Below are positions 62,637-64,000 of a stretch of 64,000 bases of DNA, piece by piece. Source of the stretch: Alphaproteobacteria bacterium (GTDB taxonomy: Bacteria > Pseudomonadota > Alphaproteobacteria > Reyranellales > Reyranellaceae). The notes under the pieces were generated by a model. That model had not been told where the DNA came from, made no database searches, and saw only the letters and a program-made list of their open reading frames with translations. The position numbers and the translations under genes were made by a program. The DNA lies in NCBI GenBank assembly GCA_019635875.1, contig JAHBYP010000001.1, positions 248,001-312,000 on the forward strand, read 5' to 3'. How positions within the stretch are numbered: position 1 is the first letter of the stretch; each line of letters begins with the position of its first letter.

Positions 62637-62940
62637 CCCGCACTTGTGAGCGGCGAGCAGGGGCGACGGCCGCGACTTCCTTTCTTTCTTGGAAGTGTCC
62701 GTTTGTCTCGGACATCTCTCGGACGCATCCGGCTTCGCCGGTCGTCGAGGACTATCGGACGAGCCGAAGGCTTGTTCGATAGCCCGCAAGGCGACGGCGA
62801 AGCCGGTAGCCAGGTGGGCGCAGCGAGCCCCCGGGGGCGAGCTGGAGGTGGTGGGGGTTGGGTACGGGTGCTCCCGGAAGTGAGGCATAACCAAGAAAGA
62901 AAGGAAGTCGCGGCCGGAGGCCGTCGCGAACAAGTGCGGG
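62637..62940. repeat. Nested long inverted repeat, candidate structured RNA or MITE-like element
   Basis: Outer arms CCCGCACTTG (62637-62646) and CAAGTGCGGG (62931-62940). Inner arms GCGACTTCCTTTCTTTCTTG (about 62672-62691) and CCAAGAAAGAAAGGAAGTCG (62891-62910), which extend through GGCCGCG/CGCGGCC and GGCGACGGCC/GGCCGTCGC. The 200-nt centre holds a further hairpin (CTATCGGACGAGCC-GAA-GGCTTGTTCGATAG). No protein-like frame crosses it. Confidence 0.75.
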
Positions 62941-63137
62941 AAATGCGGGGTTTATTGGCCGTTCGTGAAGCAGAGCGGCCTAACAGAACAGCCTAACAGG
63001 GAGGCGGAGCGATAGGCGGAGGCACAGGCCCGGTCGAGAGGCCGGGAAAAGGGTACTGGGTGGCGTCTTGTAAGATGGCAGAGCCGCCGCCGTTGATCGG
63101 GACTGGTCGGCGCGCAAGCGGCCGTTTATCCACCCAG

Positions 63138-64000
63138 CTATCCTACCGGAGTAGCCTTCACGCCTTTCCCAAGAAGCGGTGTGATGAATTGGAGCGGTGA
63201 CTCGTCTCGCGAATAAACGAGCTGGTGAGACTGCTCCGCAACCTGCTTGTTGACGTGGCGGATGAGTGTTGGTGGCGACAGCGATCGCACGTACTTGAAC
63301 GCACGATCAGTGTTATCGGCCACAAAGAGCGCAGTGGGGGAGAGTGGAACGATTATGTGGCCCTCCGGCTTTGTCAGACCATTCGTCATTATGATCGGTC
63401 GGTCCGAGGTAAGGAATGATCGCTTCACTGAGCTTGGAAGCTGGAAGACGCGGTAATGCATGGCAGAGATGTGAAGCGGGCCATCGCCACCCAAGATCAA
63501 CGCACGGAGTACGTTGAGCGGGGTTAGGTTGCGCGGATTCGCGAGGAAACCTGCTCTAAACTCTTCGAACGTCGCAGGATCAGTCGGCGCTCGGAGAGAA
63601 TCGTAGAGGTCGCTGTATGAGTCGACCAATCGGGCAGCGTCCTCCGCGTAGCTCGCCCGGATGCGATCCAAGTAATGGGGGCTCCGAAAAATGAGAGCAT
63701 AGATAAAGCGCGCCCACGCGAAGCGGAGTTCAGCGCTCATGTACGGCTCGGCTGTGTTGGCACTTAGCAAGATCCGATGCGCCTGCGCAGCGGAGCCGTC
63801 GGTCATTCCCATCAGGCGTTTCTCAATCTCTTGGGCGTGCTCCGGCGGGACGCCTGGCATCGTGTAGAGGCCCACTTTGTAGCCGGTGGCTTTCGGATGC
63901 CGCCACTTCCCGACGACCCTCTTGTAGGGCTTGCTGAACTCATACAGTTCGCCACGCCGCTGAGCCCAAGGCGTGAGATAGAAAACTGGGATGTAGTGAT
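63138..64000 (-). CDS. DUF4238 family protein, 5' end beyond the window (partial)
   Basis: At least 287 codons. The frame is open to the right edge, where it reads HYIPVFYLTPWAQRRGELYE; the HYxPxFYLxxW opening is the DUF4238 signature, so only a few N-terminal residues are missing. Further family features are LTSDRPIIMTNGL and HIIVPLSPTALFVADN. DUF4238 proteins occur sporadically, often in mobile or defence-rich DNA, and their activity is unknown. Codon use is of the lower-GC island type. Confidence 0.82.
   Translation of the reverse strand, partial: HYIPVFYLTPWAQRRGELYEFSKPYKRVVGKWRHPKATGYKVGLYTMPGVPPEHAQEIEKRLMGMTDGSAAQAHRILLSANTAEPYMSAELRFAWARFIYALIFRSPHYLDRIRASYAEDAARLVDSYSDLYDSLRAPTDPATFEEFRAGFLANPRNLTPLNVLRALILGGDGPLHISAMHYRVFQLPSSVKRSFLTSDRPIIMTNGLTKPEGHIIVPLSPTALFVADNTDRAFKYVRSLSPPTLIRHVNKQVAEQSHQLVYSRDESPLQFITPLLGKGVKATPVG

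Noticed and set aside
62607..62996. A 129-codon frame crossing the nested inverted repeat.
   Set aside because: Arg/Gly-rich and dictated by the palindromic arms; the structure argues for a non-coding element.

Overview
This 64 kb window is high-GC DNA. It is most likely the chromosome of an alphaproteobacterium of the Rhodospirillales/Hyphomicrobiales type, with a foreign island at the right end. The case for an alphaproteobacterium rests on the PhaR and DUF1289 pair, twin-arginine-exported periplasmic enzymes, abundant ABC/SDR/FAD catabolic genes and two families of GC-rich intergenic palindromes. The exact genus cannot be read from the sequence.

Layout, left to right. 1-2.2 kb: a CsbD-like fragment, a hypothetical gene and an exported SMP-30/gluconolactonase-like protein. 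2.2-6.2 kb: hutC divergent from hutH-hutU (histidine to imidazolonepropionate; hutI and hutG are not here). 6.3-8.8 kb: a glyoxalase II, a lone gp19-like tail-tube protein, and an integrase remnant cut by an IS256-type transposase remnant. 8.8-22.2 kb: a catabolic supercluster. It holds an enolase-superfamily enzyme, a fused 2Fe-2S/FAD dehydrogenase, a D-amino-acid-oxidase-like protein, an IclR regulator, a sugar-type ABC importer, a DHDPS-family aldolase/deaminase, a LysA-like decarboxylase and two SDRs. The set resembles hydroxyproline/imino-acid catabolism, but the substrate is inferred. 22.7-30.5 kb: tRNA-Arg(CCG), an enoyl-CoA hydratase, DUF1289/PhaR, a membrane glycosyltransferase-methyltransferase-flippase-GT2 group and a MazG-like enzyme.

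30.8-36.3 kb, all leftward: cysK, a cyclase/winged-helix/TPR regulator, an ArsM-like methyltransferase, a DUF302 protein and a second methyltransferase. The ArsM-like gene is the most unusual item in the window. Its frame is interrupted by a single TGA exactly where the arsenic-binding cysteine is expected. The frame then stays open and conserved to a natural stop 24 nt before the next gene. A hairpin that fits the bacterial SECIS rules follows the TGA. It is a candidate selenoprotein.

36.4-54.6 kb: a PHA-synthase-like hydrolase overlapping a coiled-coil ORF, a LytTR regulator, a RepA-like ATPase with iteron-like 21-bp repeats, an acyltransferase, a dienelactone hydrolase, an exported Kelch protein, an MFS exporter, a TcuA-like flavoprotein, a 3-hydroxyisobutyrate-dehydrogenase-like enzyme, thioredoxin 2, a hydantoinase, an SDR, an aminotransferase, a VOC protein and carboxymuconolactone-decarboxylase-like proteins. 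Seven copies of a long palindrome (family B) and several of two shorter ones (A, C) sit between these genes.

54.6-64 kb: a lower-GC island, probably a prophage or phage-derived element. It carries a type II restriction-modification pair, a leftward early operon (HTH protein, SSB-like protein with an acidic DDIPF tail, RecB-like nuclease, small membrane proteins), an unrecognised gene, a small secreted protein, a highly structured non-coding stretch with nested inverted repeats and a DUF4238 gene running off the right edge. None of the host intergenic palindromes occurs in it.
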